Assembly (NCBI RefSeq): GCF_031085175.1
Contig: NZ_JAVHUY010000019.1
Coordinates: 1-64,000 of the forward strand
DNA: 64,000 bases
Source of the DNA: Phytohabitans maris
GTDB lineage: Bacteria; Actinomycetota; Actinomycetes; Mycobacteriales; Micromonosporaceae
Reading direction: 5' to 3'
The position numbers and the translations under genes are program-made. Below are positions 62,504 to 64,000 of the stretch, piece by piece. The notes under the pieces were generated by a model, which did no database searches, was not told where the DNA came from, and saw only the letters and a list, made by a program, of their open reading frames with translations. Position 1 is the stretch's first letter. Each line of letters opens with the position of its first letter.

Positions 62504-63637
62504 CTAGCGGGTTACCCGGATCGGCATGATCAGATAGCGGTAGCCGGGGACAATCTCACCATCCTCGCCGGCCGGAGAGATCACCGCCGGCTTGAAGGCG
62601 TCGACGAACGACAGCATCGCCGTGGGGGAACCGAGCGCGGCGAGGCCGTCCAGCAGGTACTGCGGGTTGAAGCCAATGGTCAGCGACTCACCGGTGAAGG
62701 CGGCCTCCATCGCCTCGCTGGCCCGGGCCTCCTCGGTGCCACCGGCCTCGACCACGAGACCCTCGTCGCTGAAGCTCAGCAGGACCGGGGTCGTGCGGTC
62801 GGCGACCAGGGCGACGCGGCGGACGACCTCGTTGAGGGCGGCGACGGACACCCTGGCCTCGGAATTGTGCGAGGCCGGGAAGAGCGAGCGCACCGGCGGG
62901 TAGTTGGCGCCGTCGAGCAGGCGGCTGGTGGTGCGCCGGGCACCGCCGACGAAACCGATCATGCCCTCGCCGGCGCCGCCGTGGGCCAGCGCCATCGTCA
63001 CGTCGCCACCGAGGGGGCCGAGCGTCTTGGCGGTATCGGCGAGCGTGCGGGCCGGCACCAGCGCGTTCATGCTCACGTCCGGGTTTTCCGGCCGCCACTG
63101 CATCTCGCGCATGGCCAGCCGGTAGCGGTCGGTGGCGAGCATGGCCAGCGAGCTGCCGTTGAGCTCGAGGCGCACGCCGGTCATCATCGGCAGCGTCTCG
63201 TCGCGGCCGGCGGCGATCGCGACCTGTGCCACCGCGGAGGCGAACTCGGCCGCGTCGATCGTGCCCGCGCTGTCGGGCATCTCCGGCAGGGTCGGGTAGT
63301 CCTCGACCGGCATGGTGGGGAGCGTGAACCGGGCGCTGCCGCAGACCAGCTCCAGGTGCGCACCGACGGCGGCGATGTCGACCGGCTTGGCGGGCAGCGC
63401 CTTGGTGATCTCGGCGAGCAGGCGGCCGGAGACGAGCGCCGCGCCGTCAGCGTCGCCCTGCACGTCGACGCTCACCTGGCTGGAGACCTCGTAGTCGAAG
63501 CCGGACACGTTGAGCTGTCCCTCTGTCACCCGCATCATCACGCCGGCGAGCACCGGCACCGAAGGCCGATTGGGCAGGCTCTTCGCCGTCCACGCCACGG
63601 CGTCGGCGAGCGCGTCGCGCTCGACTCGGAACTTCAT
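62504..63637 (-). CDS. dnaN: DNA polymerase III sliding clamp (beta subunit)
   Basis: A 377-residue clamp with three similar domains; the start MKFRVERDALADAVAWTAKS and the end GYRYLIMPIRVTR are typical, as is LATDRYRLAMREM in domain 2. The ring holds polymerase III on DNA. The ATG at 63637 has a GGAGG site; the frame extends to 63694 without support. oriC lies directly upstream. Confidence 0.98.
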   Translation of the reverse strand: MKFRVERDALADAVAWTAKSLPNRPSVPVLAGVMMRVTEGQLNVSGFDYEVSSQVSVDVQGDADGAALVSGRLLAEITKALPAKPVDIAAVGAHLELVCGSARFTLPTMPVEDYPTLPEMPDSAGTIDAAEFASAVAQVAIAAGRDETLPMMTGVRLELNGSSLAMLATDRYRLAMREMQWRPENPDVSMNALVPARTLADTAKTLGPLGGDVTMALAHGGAGEGMIGFVGGARRTTSRLLDGANYPPVRSLFPASHNSEARVSVAALNEVVRRVALVADRTTPVLLSFSDEGLVVEAGGTEEARASEAMEAAFTGESLTIGFNPQYLLDGLAALGSPTAMLSFVDAFKPAVISPAGEDGEIVPGYRYLIMPIRVTR

Positions 63638-64000
63638 GCCTGTGCCTCCGCGTCGACTCGGTGGTGTGGCGGGCCTGCACCGTGAGCCAGGCACAGAACC
63701 GCCCTACCGACCATAGGGCTCCCCGGCCGGCGGCGTACGCCCGCCCCCGGTGGTTTGCCCGATCAGATACCAAGGTTGGCCCGGCGGGAGCCGGTCCACA
63801 GAACGCACAACGCTGGTGATTGGTTTTTGTTGTCTTAGAAGGATCAAGTTCATCGTCTTCATAGGGCCTGTGTGAACTGTGGAAGAGTGCCGTCTTCCCT
63901 GGCCAGGCGGTTATCCACCGGTGGTTTGACTGTGGAGAAGCGGGGTATGAAGCGGGCCTTCCGTCCACAGCTTCGCGATCGAGCAACAGTTGTCCACGTC
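63638..64000. other. oriC region (partial; continues beyond the window)
   Basis: The non-coding stretch between dnaN and, presumably, dnaA. DnaA-box-like nonamers include TTATCCACC (63911-63919) and TTGTCCACG (63990-63998), plus TGTGGAAGA (63878-63886) and TGTGGAGAA (63931-63939) in reverse orientation. An AT-richer stretch at 63808-63855, with GGTTTTTGTTG, could be the unwinding element. Confidence 0.85.

Overview
The window is high-GC actinobacterial chromosome next to the replication origin, most likely from the Micromonosporaceae. The evidence is the gene order dnaN, gnd, recF, dciA, gyrB, gyrA, DUF3566, tRNA-Ile, DLW-39, tRNA-Ala on the minus strand, which ends in a DnaA-box-rich oriC segment at the right edge. 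Family-typical features such as XRE/DUF397 pairs, a pknA/pknB/pbpA/rodA/pstP/fha locus and chaplin-like surface repeats agree with this. No prophage, CRISPR array or insertion sequence was seen.

Left part (1-15.4 kb): a partial membrane iron-sulfur oxidoreductase is followed by the conserved growth and division locus. This comprises crgA, a DUF881 protein, a class E sortase, a small membrane protein and pabA/trpG, then a hicAB toxin-antitoxin pair, and, on the opposite strand, fhaA-fhaB-pstP-rodA-pbpA-pknA-pknB. The latter genes overlap or nearly abut and form a signalling and peptidoglycan-elongation operon. A tRNA-Leu(CAG) closes the region.

Middle (15.4-34 kb), accessory: a GH88 glucuronyl hydrolase with an SDR reductase, a secreted subtilase, an XRE/DUF397 regulator pair, several Micromonosporaceae-type hypothetical proteins, a 115-bp palindromic repeat element, a PASTA-only membrane protein, a TetR/MFS efflux pair with a visible operator, a GCS2-type glutamate-cysteine ligase, a MarR/YceI pair, an extreme G/C-tract inverted repeat, and a large HTH-NB-ARC-TPR (STAND) regulator.

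Right-middle (34-52 kb): acyl-CoA dehydrogenase, carboxyltransferase, biotin carboxylase and TetR genes make a split acyl-CoA carboxylation module. It is interrupted by two secreted-protein genes, one carrying five tandem chaplin-like units. Then come a Tat lipoprotein beta-propeller, an SGNH hydrolase, proS, a CBS protein, a YbaK-like deacylase, small enzymes, an orphan DNA methyltransferase, an M50-type membrane protein and a Phd/RelE toxin-antitoxin pair.

Origin-proximal (52-64 kb): the gyr/recF/dnaN cluster. gyrA is interrupted by a 419-residue intein with a LAGLIDADG endonuclease, placed directly after the catalytic tyrosine. Many genes in the window look leaderless, with a -10 hexamer 6-8 bases before the start codon. 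All functions are inferred by reading motifs; no database search was run.
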